Source: CAVVEC01 sp963747105
Lineage (GTDB): Bacteria > Acidobacteriota > Terriglobia > Terriglobales > Acidobacteriaceae
Direction of reading: 5' to 3'
Length of the DNA: 64,000 nt
Assembly: GCA_963747105.1 (NCBI GenBank)
Contig: CAVVEC010000005.1
Span: 62,001-126,000, forward strand
The first letter of the stretch is position 1. Every line of letters starts with the position of its first letter. The position numbers and the translations under genes are program-made. The notes under the pieces are model-generated. The model made no database searches, was not told where the DNA came from, and saw only the letters and a program-made list of their open reading frames with translations. Of this stretch, positions 1-8,389 are shown piece after piece.

Positions 1-1229
1 AAGAGCAATGAGCAGCGTGTCTTCATCCGACTCTTCCATGACGCGGCCGACAGTTTCATCGCAGCGGCGGTAGAGCGCGTCGACCTGCTGTCCGAGATTC
101 GGCCGGAAGGTCCGGGCTGAAATCCGGATGCTTGGGATCGCTGAAGCGCCACAACATGTGCTGCAAGCGATCTGGAGTATCGAACAGGACGAAGAAGAAA
201 CCTTCGCTGAAGCGGCGCAGTTCGTGATCCATCATTTTCTCGCGCTCGTCGTAGACCAGACTGCATTGCGCTAGATAGTCCATTTCGTCGAAGCGTCCGT
301 TATTATGGCCGTTGTGGTCTTCCGCCATGCCGAGAGTCGCGAACAGGCCGATTTTTTCGGAAAATGTCTTGGCGTAGTCCGGCTGGAGACGAAATGGGAA
401 ACACCGGCGCCGCTGGATCAAAATTCACCGGAGAAACATAGAACTCGATCGTCGGAGAAAGCTGGCGAACATAAAAACGCACCATGCCCGGCACCGACTG
501 CAGCATCGACAACTTGAACTTGAGCTTGACCCATGGGCTCCAGCCGTTCTCGGGTGCTTCGATGGGCGGATTCGATCCCGCCGTGATGATCAACTTGCGC
601 GCGGCGCGGTCCACGCGGACTTTAATTTCCGTGGTGATGTCTGAAATTGGCTTGGTGCGGGGATTGCGCGGGCCGATCACCCGTGTGGCGATTTCTGCCC
701 CGCCATCCAGGTAGAGGACTTGTTCGTGTTCCTTGGGCTGGACGGTGCGATCTTGTGTATAGAAAGTTCCGGTGCCCTGACTGCCACGAATATCAGGCAC
801 GCCGACACCGGACAGCATTTTGCCCAGCAAGTTTTCCGCGGGAAACGTCACTGGGCAACGCAGCACGACGCTGGGAATGCCGGCTTTGGTGAGATATTGC
901 CAGACGGGGACGCCGCTCCGCTTATTCACCACGCGCGGCGGGGCCAGAACGTTTTTGGGTCTTTCGAACCGGCTCAGCGCGATATCGGGCAGGTAGGTTT
1001 GGGGATCGCGGCAGATGAAATCGAAAATGCCGTGAACGCCGGGGTTCGTTCCTGTAACAAAAGAAGACCACGCGACAGGAGTCTGAGCCGGGTAGGTCGT
1101 GCCCAGACGACCATAGTAACCAGAGCTGCGAATCTTCGCGAAGTTGGGGAGTTCGTTGCGCTGGAGCAGGCGCTCGACAATGGCCGGCTCCAGTCCGTCC
1201 AGGCCAACAACAAGGACCTTCTTCTTCAT
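1..1229 (-). CDS. Type I phosphodiesterase / nucleotide pyrophosphatase-like protein (3' end off window, two frameshifts)
   Basis: Alkaline-phosphatase-superfamily hydrolase. The N-terminus has the metal-binding GLDG motif (residues about 10-13) and the stretch AQTPVAWSSFVTGTNPG, which carries the likely Thr nucleophile. The reading frame breaks twice. Near 381 it moves from ...NFDPAAPVFPISSPA into DYAKTFSEKIG, and near 109 from ...HPDFSPD into FRPNLGQQVDALYRR. Each break is repaired by removing one base, and homology-like sequence continues to the window edge. I prefer the ATG at 1229 over the TTG at 1232, because the TTG lies immediately against the upstream stop. It follows a 64-residue membrane protein by a few bases and so is probably co-transcribed with the EPS genes. 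The substrate is unknown; members of this family in polysaccharide loci may act on phosphorylated lipids or nucleotides. It is either a real gene with sequencing errors or a young pseudogene. Confidence 0.75.
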
Positions 1230-1232
1230 CAA

Positions 1233-1427
1233 TTAATCCTGGCCGGAGGCATCCTTGGGTGCGGTTTTGGAAGTGCCCGAGGGGTGAAGCTTATTCGCAA
1301 TCTTGCCGAAGAATACGAGGATCTTGTTCCAGAACATCAGGGCTAATCCGGCGATGGTGGCAAGACCAGAGGTCACGCCCATGATCTGGTCGGGACCGCC
1401 GTAGAGTGCAAGCAATTCGGGTCTCAT
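1233..1427 (-). CDS. Small single-pass membrane protein, 64 aa
   Basis: One hydrophobic helix (about residues 17-40, GVTSGLATIAGLALMFWNKI) is followed by a basic and polar tail ending in DASGQD. An AAGGAG ribosome-binding site lies about 7 bases upstream of the ATG. The stop codon is only a few bases before the start of the phosphodiesterase-like gene, so the two are translationally close. I do not recognise the family. Its position between two alkaline-phosphatase-fold enzymes suggests an accessory or anchoring role, which is inference. Confidence 0.6.
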   Translation of the reverse strand: MRPELLALYGGPDQIMGVTSGLATIAGLALMFWNKILVFFGKIANKLHPSGTSKTAPKDASGQD

Positions 1428-1474
1428 TTCGTTCTCCTTGAAAAAAGTGAAATCAGTTTAATCCAGGAACCAAC

Positions 1475-3418
1475 CTACTTGGCGATCCCGGCGATTTTGG
1501 TTTCGTTGAGCTGGTCAGTTAAGCCAGCTTTGTGACGTTTGTCGGGGCTCACCTGGTTCCACAACTGCGTTTCTTCGCTGTTCATCACGGCCTTGCCCTG
1601 CGAGCTATCCACCAGGTTTTGAGATTCGGCAGGATCTTCGGGGTATCGGTAGAGCTCCGCTGGGTCGGTTTGGGAAACAATCAAGTGCCACTGCGGATCG
1701 GTGATAGACTTCAGCCAGCCTTTGTAGGCTGGATATTGCGGCGGAATAAAAAGATCCTGGGCCATCTCGGAAAGCGGATAGGGCCAGTCCGGATTGACTC
1801 CCGGCTGGTTCCACAACTGGGCAAGCGAAGGAATGGGAAAATCTTTCTGATTGGACTCACCCAGCAGGTCAAGCACGGTGGCCGGAAGCGAGGCTGTACT
1901 GCTGATGGGCCGGTCAATCCTCTTGCCGGAAGGAATGTGGCCTGGCCACCAGTAAATCAACGGAACCCAGGTCAGCTCCCGGTACAGCGAAGTGCCGTGC
2001 GTGACTAAGCCGTGTTCGCGGAAAGACTCGCCATGATCAGAAGTGATCACTACCAGGGTGTTCTTATCTAATCCACGCTGGGCTAGCTCTGAAAACAGTG
2101 AGGCAATCTGGTCGTCCACGTAGGAAATGGCGCCATCGTACTTATCAATTTCCAATTGAAAACAGGCCGGGCTGAGCCGCATCATCTGGTCGATCTCCGT
2201 GCCCCGATGGAACGGATTGAGACGCTGAGTCAGCGTTGGCGTGCAGGCAATTTCCTGATCGGGGCTGGCAAACTTGTCGCGATACGGCCTCTCGGGGATG
2301 TAGGGGTGGTGCACGTCAAAATAATTGATGAAAGCAAAGAACGGGCGGTCGTGGTCGCGGTCAATCCAGTGGAGCAGCCCAGCGTTGATCTGCGCGGCTT
2401 TCCTGCGTCCCGGCATTTCATCGAGCCCCAGAAGACCGGCGACGTAGTCGTGAAACACGAGCCGTCCCCAGAACGTGCGATACAGCGAATCGGGAACGGA
2501 ATAGAAATAGTCTTCGAAGTGCAGAAATCCGCGATCGAACCCGGCTCGCCGGTTGAAGAAGTCCGTGTTGGCGGAAAAAGCGGCCGTGCGATAACCGCGA
2601 TCGTCCAGCACCTGAGCCAACGTCGGATAGCTGGGATTCAACGGTTGCTCGCGCAGAGGGCCATGCTCGTGAGGATAGCGGCCCGTGAGCAGAGATTGAT
2701 GTGCAGGCAGCGTCCACGACGAAGTGGAGACCGCATTTTCAAAAAGTACGCCCTGTCCGGCGATCGCATCCAGATGTGGGCTCGTGGGACGAGCGTATCC
2801 GTAGCTTGACAGGTGGTCGGCACGCAAGGTGTCCACCAGAATTACCAGAACGTTAGGAGATGACTTGCTTGCGGGCGGCAGATGATCAATCGCGAGTTGC
2901 TCGCGCAGACGGGTAGCGCCTTCCACTGCAACGAACAAAACCAGGGTGGCCGCGATCCCCAATTTCACCACTCCGGGCGCGGCACCCAGCAGTGTTTCAC
3001 TTTTCGAATCCATCCGGGCGCTCATCACCGTTCCGAAGCCGATCGCCAGCACCACCATGGCGATGGGGCCGATGCGACCGGTCAAACCCGCCCAGTCCAC
3101 AGCTGCCATAAAGGAAAAAATGAAAAGAGCGACTCGAAGCGTCGGGAAGCGGGGTAACAAACGGCTCAGCGCCGCGAGCGCGAACCCCACAACCAGAAAG
3201 AGGAGCAGATTGACGACCGGCGAAATCCAGAGGATTTCGATGGACACGCCTTCGGGAATCCGCGAATTCAGAACGAACCAGGGGAGACCGTGGAAAGCCA
3301 GCAGACCAATGCCTTCGAGCAGACCTGTGATGAGGCCAAAGCATGCTGCCAATTGCAGCAGACGGGCGCTGGAAATGTTTCCCCTCGGCTGATTCGGGCT
3401 TGGAATGCTCGATGTCAT
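1475..3418 (-). CDS. Membrane-anchored sulfatase-like (alkaline phosphatase fold) enzyme lacking the formylglycine motif
   Basis: 647 residues. About five hydrophobic segments occupy residues 20-170, followed by a periplasmic sulfatase-like domain starting at NVLVILVDTLRADH (metal-binding Asp196) and containing the later metal motif ITSDHGESF. At the position where true sulfatases have C/S-x-P-x-R, this protein reads T236-L-P-A-H, followed by QSLLTGR. The residue converted to formylglycine is therefore Thr, and the paired Arg is His. Such enzymes usually use Thr as a phospho-nucleophile, so a phosphotransferase or phosphohydrolase acting on a lipid or polysaccharide is more likely than a sulfatase. 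It follows the WecG-type glycosyltransferase on the same strand after a 110-base gap that holds a palindromic repeat. Confidence 0.8.
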   Translation of the reverse strand: MTSSIPSPNQPRGNISSARLLQLAACFGLITGLLEGIGLLAFHGLPWFVLNSRIPEGVSIEILWISPVVNLLLFLVVGFALAALSRLLPRFPTLRVALFIFSFMAAVDWAGLTGRIGPIAMVVLAIGFGTVMSARMDSKSETLLGAAPGVVKLGIAATLVLFVAVEGATRLREQLAIDHLPPASKSSPNVLVILVDTLRADHLSSYGYARPTSPHLDAIAGQGVLFENAVSTSSWTLPAHQSLLTGRYPHEHGPLREQPLNPSYPTLAQVLDDRGYRTAAFSANTDFFNRRAGFDRGFLHFEDYFYSVPDSLYRTFWGRLVFHDYVAGLLGLDEMPGRRKAAQINAGLLHWIDRDHDRPFFAFINYFDVHHPYIPERPYRDKFASPDQEIACTPTLTQRLNPFHRGTEIDQMMRLSPACFQLEIDKYDGAISYVDDQIASLFSELAQRGLDKNTLVVITSDHGESFREHGLVTHGTSLYRELTWVPLIYWWPGHIPSGKRIDRPISSTASLPATVLDLLGESNQKDFPIPSLAQLWNQPGVNPDWPYPLSEMAQDLFIPPQYPAYKGWLKSITDPQWHLIVSQTDPAELYRYPEDPAESQNLVDSSQGKAVMNSEETQLWNQVSPDKRHKAGLTDQLNETKIAGIAK

Positions 3419-3466
3419 TGACTCGGCTTCAAATTCTCAGTGACGGTATCCTGACTGGAATGCATA

Positions 3467-3520
3467 GGTCCTTCGTTGGAGACGTTCGCGGGCGAACGTC
3501 TCACTTCCTCAGGATGACAG
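3467..3520 (-). repeat. Dispersed intergenic palindromic element, copy 1
   Basis: Read on the minus strand the element begins TGTCATCCTGAGGAAG, has a central 11-bp hairpin (arms 3479-3489 and 3492-3502, core GTTCGC..GCGAAC), and ends AACGAAGGACC. A second copy with the same layout is at 59714-59770, and shorter relatives are near 45894 and 55502. It lies between the WecG-like and sulfatase-like genes and may act as a terminator or RNA-stabilising hairpin. Confidence 0.6.
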
Positions 3521-3529
3521 CTCTAAAGG

Positions 3530-4309
3530 TTATGCCAGTTCGTACTTTCTCAATCCCAGCAACTGCGAGGTGATCCGCAAAATGAAGCGCGGATTGTTGT
3601 AGAGATAGCGCTTCCACAACCGGCGTGGTTCCTGGCACATGCGATGCACCCATTGCAGGCCCATGGCCTGCAACCAATCGGGAGAATCTTTGATTCGACC
3701 CGTGTGGATGTCGAAGGCCGCGCCCACGCCGATCATCAGTTTTGTATCGAGCTTGGGCAAGTATTCGTCCATGAAGCGTTCCTGCTTCGGAGTGCTCAAG
3801 CCCACCCAGAACATATCCGGCTTCAGGCGTGCTACCAACTCCTGCAATTCCTTCTGCTCCTCGGGATTAAGCGGCCGGAATGGCGGCGTGTAAGTGCCGA
3901 CCACCCGAAGCCCGGGAAACCTTTGCTCCAGATTAGTTTTGAGCTGTTCCGCCACTCCCACATCCCCTCCGTAGAAGAAATGTGTGTATCCCTTTCGAGC
4001 CGACTCGGCGCAAACATGCAACATCAGGTCGGGGCCGGTGACTTGAGTCATGCGGCGAAACCCCTGTAGCCAGCCCACCCAGACGGTGGGGCGGCCATCT
4101 GCGGTGGTCAACAGAGATTTGTTGATGATGCTGCGAAGGCCATGATCGGTTTGCGCCTCCATGACCCCGTGCACGCCAGTTACGCAGATGTAACCTTTCG
4201 CGTTCTGCGCGATGGCGGACGCCATCAACTGCATCATCTCTTCCGCCCTCAGAGGCGTAATGCCGACTCCGAGGACGTTCACTCGCTGGCTGTAGGGCAG
4301 ATTTACCAT
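3530..4309 (-). CDS. WecG/TagA/CpsF family glycosyltransferase (GT26)
   Basis: Adds a sugar to an undecaprenyl-linked intermediate at the cytoplasmic membrane. Family hallmarks are present in order: VNVLGVGITPLRAEE near the N-terminus, TTADGRPTVWVGW and VTGPDLM in the centre, FYGGDVGVAEQL, LSTPKQERFMDEY, VGAAFDIHTGRIKDSPDWLQ, and the terminal GLQWVHRMCQEPRRLWKRYL. About 259 residues, full length for the family. I use the ATG at 4309, because an in-frame TTG at 4330 would overlap the epimerase gene that ends at 4323. It follows the epimerase in an apparent operon. Confidence 0.88.
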   Translation of the reverse strand: MVNLPYSQRVNVLGVGITPLRAEEMMQLMASAIAQNAKGYICVTGVHGVMEAQTDHGLRSIINKSLLTTADGRPTVWVGWLQGFRRMTQVTGPDLMLHVCAESARKGYTHFFYGGDVGVAEQLKTNLEQRFPGLRVVGTYTPPFRPLNPEEQKELQELVARLKPDMFWVGLSTPKQERFMDEYLPKLDTKLMIGVGAAFDIHTGRIKDSPDWLQAMGLQWVHRMCQEPRRLWKRYLYNNPRFILRITSQLLGLRKYELA

Positions 4310-4322
4310 GATCGTCGTTCGG

Positions 4323-5315
4323 CTAGCCAACCGCTACAGGCTGGGGAACAGCCTTGCTCTTGACCTCGGCTTCAATCCACTTATAAGTCGGAACCAGGCC
4401 AGTCTTGAGGTCAATGGACGGCTCCCAACCCAGCACCTGACGCAGGCGGTTGTTGTCGCTGTTGCGTCCGCGCACGCCTTGCGGCTTGGTGAGATCGTGC
4501 ACCTTCACCAGTTTCTTGCCGGCGATGGCGCTGATCATATCCACCAGACCGTCGATCGTGACCAGTTCATCGGTGCCCAGGTTCAGAGCTTCGTGGTGAT
4601 CGGACCGCATCAGGCGAAGCAGGCCCTCGACACAATCATCCACGTGCATGAAGGAGCGGGTCTGCTGGCCATCGCCCCAGATTTCGATCTTGTCGCCGGT
4701 GTTCGCCAAGGCGACCTTGCGGGAAATGGCTGCAGGCGCTTTTTCTTTGCCGCCTTCGTAGGTTCCGAGAGGACCATAGACGTTGTGGAAGCGCACAATA
4801 CGGGTTTCGAGTTTGTGATCTTTGCGGTAATAGTGGCACATCTCCTCGGTGTAGAGCTTTTCCCAGCCATAGCCCGGCTCGGGATCAGCGGGATAAGCAT
4901 CTTCTTCCTTCAGCGGCTCGACGTTGGCATCCTTCTGCTTAAAGCCGGCATAGACGCAGGCGGAGGAAGAGAAAAGGAAGCGCTTCACGTCGTTCTGGCG
5001 GGCGGCTTCCAGCATGTGCACGTTGATGAGGATGTTATTGCGGGCAATGTCGGCGAGGAAAGCAGTGATGTAGCCAATGCCACCCATATCCGCCGCCAGA
5101 TTGTAGACGCGATCAATATTCTTGGTCGCTCGCTCGCAGTTGGCATACTCGCGCAGATCGAGGACCTGAAAATCGTCGGCGGGGGTCGCCTCATACTCCG
5201 TCTCTTTGATGTCAACACCGCGGACCCAATAGCCGTCCGCCTTCAGGCGCTTCACCAAGTGGTGCCCGATAAAACCGCCAGCCCCAGTTACCAGAATGCG
5301 TTCCGAATTCTTCAT
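4323..5315 (-). CDS. GDP-mannose 3,5-epimerase-like NAD-dependent epimerase/dehydratase
   Basis: Extended short-chain dehydrogenase making a nucleotide-sugar precursor for the EPS. The Rossmann motif is VTGAGGFIGHHLV (residues about 9-21), the catalytic Ser/Cys region is FSSSACVYAG, and the Tyr-Lys pair is in YGWEKLYTEE. The block KQKDANVEPLKEEDAYPADP and the block RFHNVYGPLGTYEGGKEKAPAA closely follow the layout of plant GDP-mannose 3,5-epimerase, where the Cys next to the SSS motif and a second Lys are catalytic. 330 residues. The likely product is a GDP-L-galactose- or GDP-gulose-type sugar, but other 4-epimerase or dehydratase activity cannot be excluded. Confidence 0.82.
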   Translation of the reverse strand: MKNSERILVTGAGGFIGHHLVKRLKADGYWVRGVDIKETEYEATPADDFQVLDLREYANCERATKNIDRVYNLAADMGGIGYITAFLADIARNNILINVHMLEAARQNDVKRFLFSSSACVYAGFKQKDANVEPLKEEDAYPADPEPGYGWEKLYTEEMCHYYRKDHKLETRIVRFHNVYGPLGTYEGGKEKAPAAISRKVALANTGDKIEIWGDGQQTRSFMHVDDCVEGLLRLMRSDHHEALNLGTDELVTIDGLVDMISAIAGKKLVKVHDLTKPQGVRGRNSDNNRLRQVLGWEPSIDLKTGLVPTYKWIEAEVKSKAVPQPVAVG

Positions 5316-5423
5316 TACATTAGTCTCCTCGTGGAATGGTTAAGTTGATTTCGATTACTACGGTCAAATCAGGCACGGCTACAGTCGGGCTGAGCGCAAA
5401 TCGCCCACCGTGGCCGAACTTCT

Positions 5424-6950
5424 TTAAGTCGGACTCGGGGAAGGTGCCGTAACAGGCTCTCGCCACAGTGAAATCGGGCTCGGGCGCGGAGCGACAGGCT
5501 GATCTTCAACTTGTTGAGCAAACTTTCGCAATACGACACTCATGCCCAGCAGCGAGAGAAATACCATGAAATGAACGGTAGCGCGGCCACCATAGGCTGC
5601 CGTAAACAGTCCGGAAATAAACAAATCCAGATACAGAGCAAAACAACCGACGATCAGCGTGTTGGCCTGCCGGGAGCCGCCCGCCTTTTGATACTTACCC
5701 ACGATGCGCTTGGCGAAAAACAGATTGGCCAGAATCGACACGTGGATTGCAACCAGAAAAATCAGACCGAGAATGCCGTTGTTGTACAGGGCTTCCAGAA
5801 ATCCGTTGTGCAAGTGAGGCGCAATGTCGGAGACTTTGCCTCGTTCCATCGTCCACATGAACTTGGTTGCCAGGTAGCCGTGACCGAGCCAGGGCTTCTG
5901 TTTAATGAAGGTGATACCGGTCTCCCAGATTTCGGTTCTTCCGGTGAGCGTACCCCCGGCGTGATAGGCATTGAGATAGTGTGCCAGCGGCGCAACGGTA
6001 GCGACCAAACTCGCAGCCACAACGCCCGTCCCGAGCAATAACCCAATGCTGGACGCGAGCTTCTTCTGGAACACGAAGAAGACAAAGGCAGAAATTACGC
6101 CGGTGATGATTCCGGTCTTACCGAAGGAAAAGAGCATGATCAGGACGCTGAGCGCACTGATTATCTTCAGCCAGAGCCGGGCTTGCAGCGAATTCAAAAT
6201 GAGCGTCACCAACAGCAGACAAGCGGCGGTTTCCGACAGCACGACAGGGTCGGCGTTAAAACGTCCGCCTACCCCCTGAAACATGGTTGTGGGGTCGGCG
6301 ATTGCTTCCGCCACCGCGAGAATGCAGGTGAAGAACAGACCCCACATGGTCGCCCACAGAAATGCCTTCACATCGGCGAGTTTCTCCATGCAGTGGGTGC
6401 ACAACCCGATGACCAGGACGACCAGAAAAAGCTTGAAGCCCCATCCCAGCGAGTAGGATGGACTCGGAGAATAGGTCGCGGCGAACAGACAGGACAGCAC
6501 GAACAACGAGAGCCACTTGAACGAACCGGCAAAGAGTTTACCAAGGTAGCCGGGGCGAGCCACCGAAATCACGGCCAGAGTCAGAAAGGCGATCACCCAT
6601 ACGACAAACTCGCCGTAGGCATCCATCGAGTATTGACCCTCGATGGTGTTCTGTACGTCGCTGATGCGGTCGAAGAACTTGTCTGAAATGAGCAGAAACC
6701 ACCACACCAGCAAGGCTAAGGCGTAGGTGGTGCGGGTCGCGCTCATCGCTCTTGCTTTCGCCACAGCCAAAACCAGGCAAAGAGGAATGAAAAGCATGAC
6801 CACGGCGCCCATGGTCTTCAACGACCCATCGGAGACGATCCAGACCGGTCCCAGCCCCAGCACCATAGCGATGAAAACCGCCAAAGTCGCGCCGGGCACG
6901 AATGCACTTACACGCGATCTGGGGACGTATACTGCATCACTCTGAATCAT
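5424..6950 (-). CDS. O-antigen ligase / polymerase family membrane protein (Wzy/WaaL-like)
   Basis: 508 residues with about 11-12 hydrophobic segments and a large periplasmic loop. The loop carries GGTLTGRTEIWETG and KPWLGHGYLATK, then PHLHNGFLEALYNNGILG; the G-R-x-x-x-W and G-x-G / H-N sequences are characteristic of the Wzy_C domain. It polymerises or transfers lipid-linked repeat units on the periplasmic face. The start lies 11 bases after the repaired stop of the flippase gene, so the two are coupled. The C-terminus is proline-rich. Confidence 0.85.
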   Translation of the reverse strand: MIQSDAVYVPRSRVSAFVPGATLAVFIAMVLGLGPVWIVSDGSLKTMGAVVMLFIPLCLVLAVAKARAMSATRTTYALALLVWWFLLISDKFFDRISDVQNTIEGQYSMDAYGEFVVWVIAFLTLAVISVARPGYLGKLFAGSFKWLSLFVLSCLFAATYSPSPSYSLGWGFKLFLVVLVIGLCTHCMEKLADVKAFLWATMWGLFFTCILAVAEAIADPTTMFQGVGGRFNADPVVLSETAACLLLVTLILNSLQARLWLKIISALSVLIMLFSFGKTGIITGVISAFVFFVFQKKLASSIGLLLGTGVVAASLVATVAPLAHYLNAYHAGGTLTGRTEIWETGITFIKQKPWLGHGYLATKFMWTMERGKVSDIAPHLHNGFLEALYNNGILGLIFLVAIHVSILANLFFAKRIVGKYQKAGGSRQANTLIVGCFALYLDLFISGLFTAAYGGRATVHFMVFLSLLGMSVVLRKFAQQVEDQPVAPRPSPISLWREPVTAPSPSPT

Positions 6951-6960
6951 AATTAGAAAA

Positions 6961-8363
6961 TCACGCAGCCTTCTGGGCTGGCGAGAGTTTGCTCCTCATC
7001 AGGAAGAAAAGCACCGCAAAGGATGCGATCTCGGTCGCATTGCTGGCCCAGACTGCTCCCTTGAGCCCAAAAAAACGAGTCGCGGGAATCCCTACGATCA
7101 CCGAAATGAGCGTCGTCGCAAAATAGGCGACAAAAATGGAAAGCCGGCGATTCGATGGCGCGCAGCGCAATGGCCGGACCGTAACCCGCGCTCCAAAAGA
7201 TGGATCCCAAAGCCAGCACCGGAAGCAAGTAGGCCACGTTGGCATATTTTCCGGCGTAGAGCAGGCGGAAGACCGGGGCACGAAATTCCACGATCAGAGC
7301 CCAGTAAACCACTGCACCAGCGACCGAGAGGATCATCAGATTACGCGTGAGCGCAATCAAGCCGCTCCGCCCCTGCTCCGCCTGCATCCGGGCAGCATAG
7401 GGAAGAAATAACAAGGAAAGCGCGCTCAGGGTTTGATCCAGCGGGGAAAAGAAATTCATCAGCGCCCTGAGTTCACCCGACTGAGCGATGCCCGAGAAGG
7501 TGCTGAGCAGAGGGTAGAAGATATAGGTCGGCGTCCAGGAAGCAACACAGCTGGCCAGCGCCCACTTGCCATAGCGCCAGTGGCGTTGCCAGCTTTCTCT
7601 CAGCGCGGGCGCCGGGTCGCCGGCGGGCAACTCTGAACTGAGGCGGATCAGGAGCAACACATCGGCCACCAACGCGGCCATACCCATCAAAAGGAAAACT
7701 TTCAACGGCGAAAGCAGGCTGTGGCGATATGCCAGAAACAGGCCGCCCAGCAGCAAGACGCAATACAGAAACGATCCCGTGGCGGCCCGGCCCGGGGACA
7801 TCTCCAAGTAAAACGCGCGCCGGGCATACCAAAGCAGCAGGAGACAGGGCGAGGCTAATGCGACTCCAAGCAGCGCTCCAGAGAGCCCGCCTGCCCATCC
7901 TAGCGAGTGCGCCACCGCCGCGGAGCTACCTACTAAAACAAAGACTATGACGCTGATGGCCAGATGAACCCAGAGCATGGAACCGCAATATCCGCGAAGG
8001 CAGCGCCGGTAAGCTGCCCCGCCGAAGACTGCCATAGGCTCCAGCACCAGAGCGCCATAAGTCAGTTGCAGCAAGACATAAATTCCAAAAGCTACCGCAT
8101 AGGCGCCGTAGAACTCCGGGGTCAGCCAGCGCGCCAGCAAAATGCTGATCACGAAGTTGGAACCGGAAATCAGGCCCTGATCAAGAAGCGCGAGGCCTCC
8201 TTTGTGTACCCAAACGGTAAGCTTGCTCAGGAGTTCACGATCAAACGCCAGGAATCTTGAGAGCAGACTCCGGCCAGGGCACGTCGGTTGTCGCCGGTGC
8301 CAGGAGAATCTCGGGAGCCTCTGCGGCCGTCACAACCCGCTCTTGAGTGTTGGAATTCGGCAA
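6961..8363 (-). CDS. Wzx-type polysaccharide flippase (two frameshifts)
   Basis: Multi-pass lipid-linked oligosaccharide flippase of the MATE/MOP type. The long central frame contains ILLARWLTPEFYGAYAVAFG and about ten hydrophobic segments. The upstream part is in another frame (...ESALKIP then, after one base near 8247, AFDRELLSKL and GGLALLDQGLISGSNFV). The last 60 residues are in a third frame after a break near 7147 (AIES then RLSIFVAYFATTLISVIVG ... SPAQKAA). Removing one base at each point gives a continuous protein of about 465 residues, the usual length. The start is uncertain: TTG at 8363 or GTG at 8333, both just after the NRPS stop at 8390. The breaks may be sequencing errors. Confidence 0.78.
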
Positions 8364-8389
8364 GCGTTTTTCTCTGTGCTTCTCTTTCT

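Noticed and set aside
1475..3418. Annotation as a true sulfatase
   Set aside because: The formylglycine site Cys/Ser-x-Pro-x-Arg is absent (T-L-P-A-H instead).
4308..5348. Plus-strand 346-residue ORF over the epimerase gene
   Set aside because: It is the antisense of a clear NAD-dependent epimerase and has no family signature.
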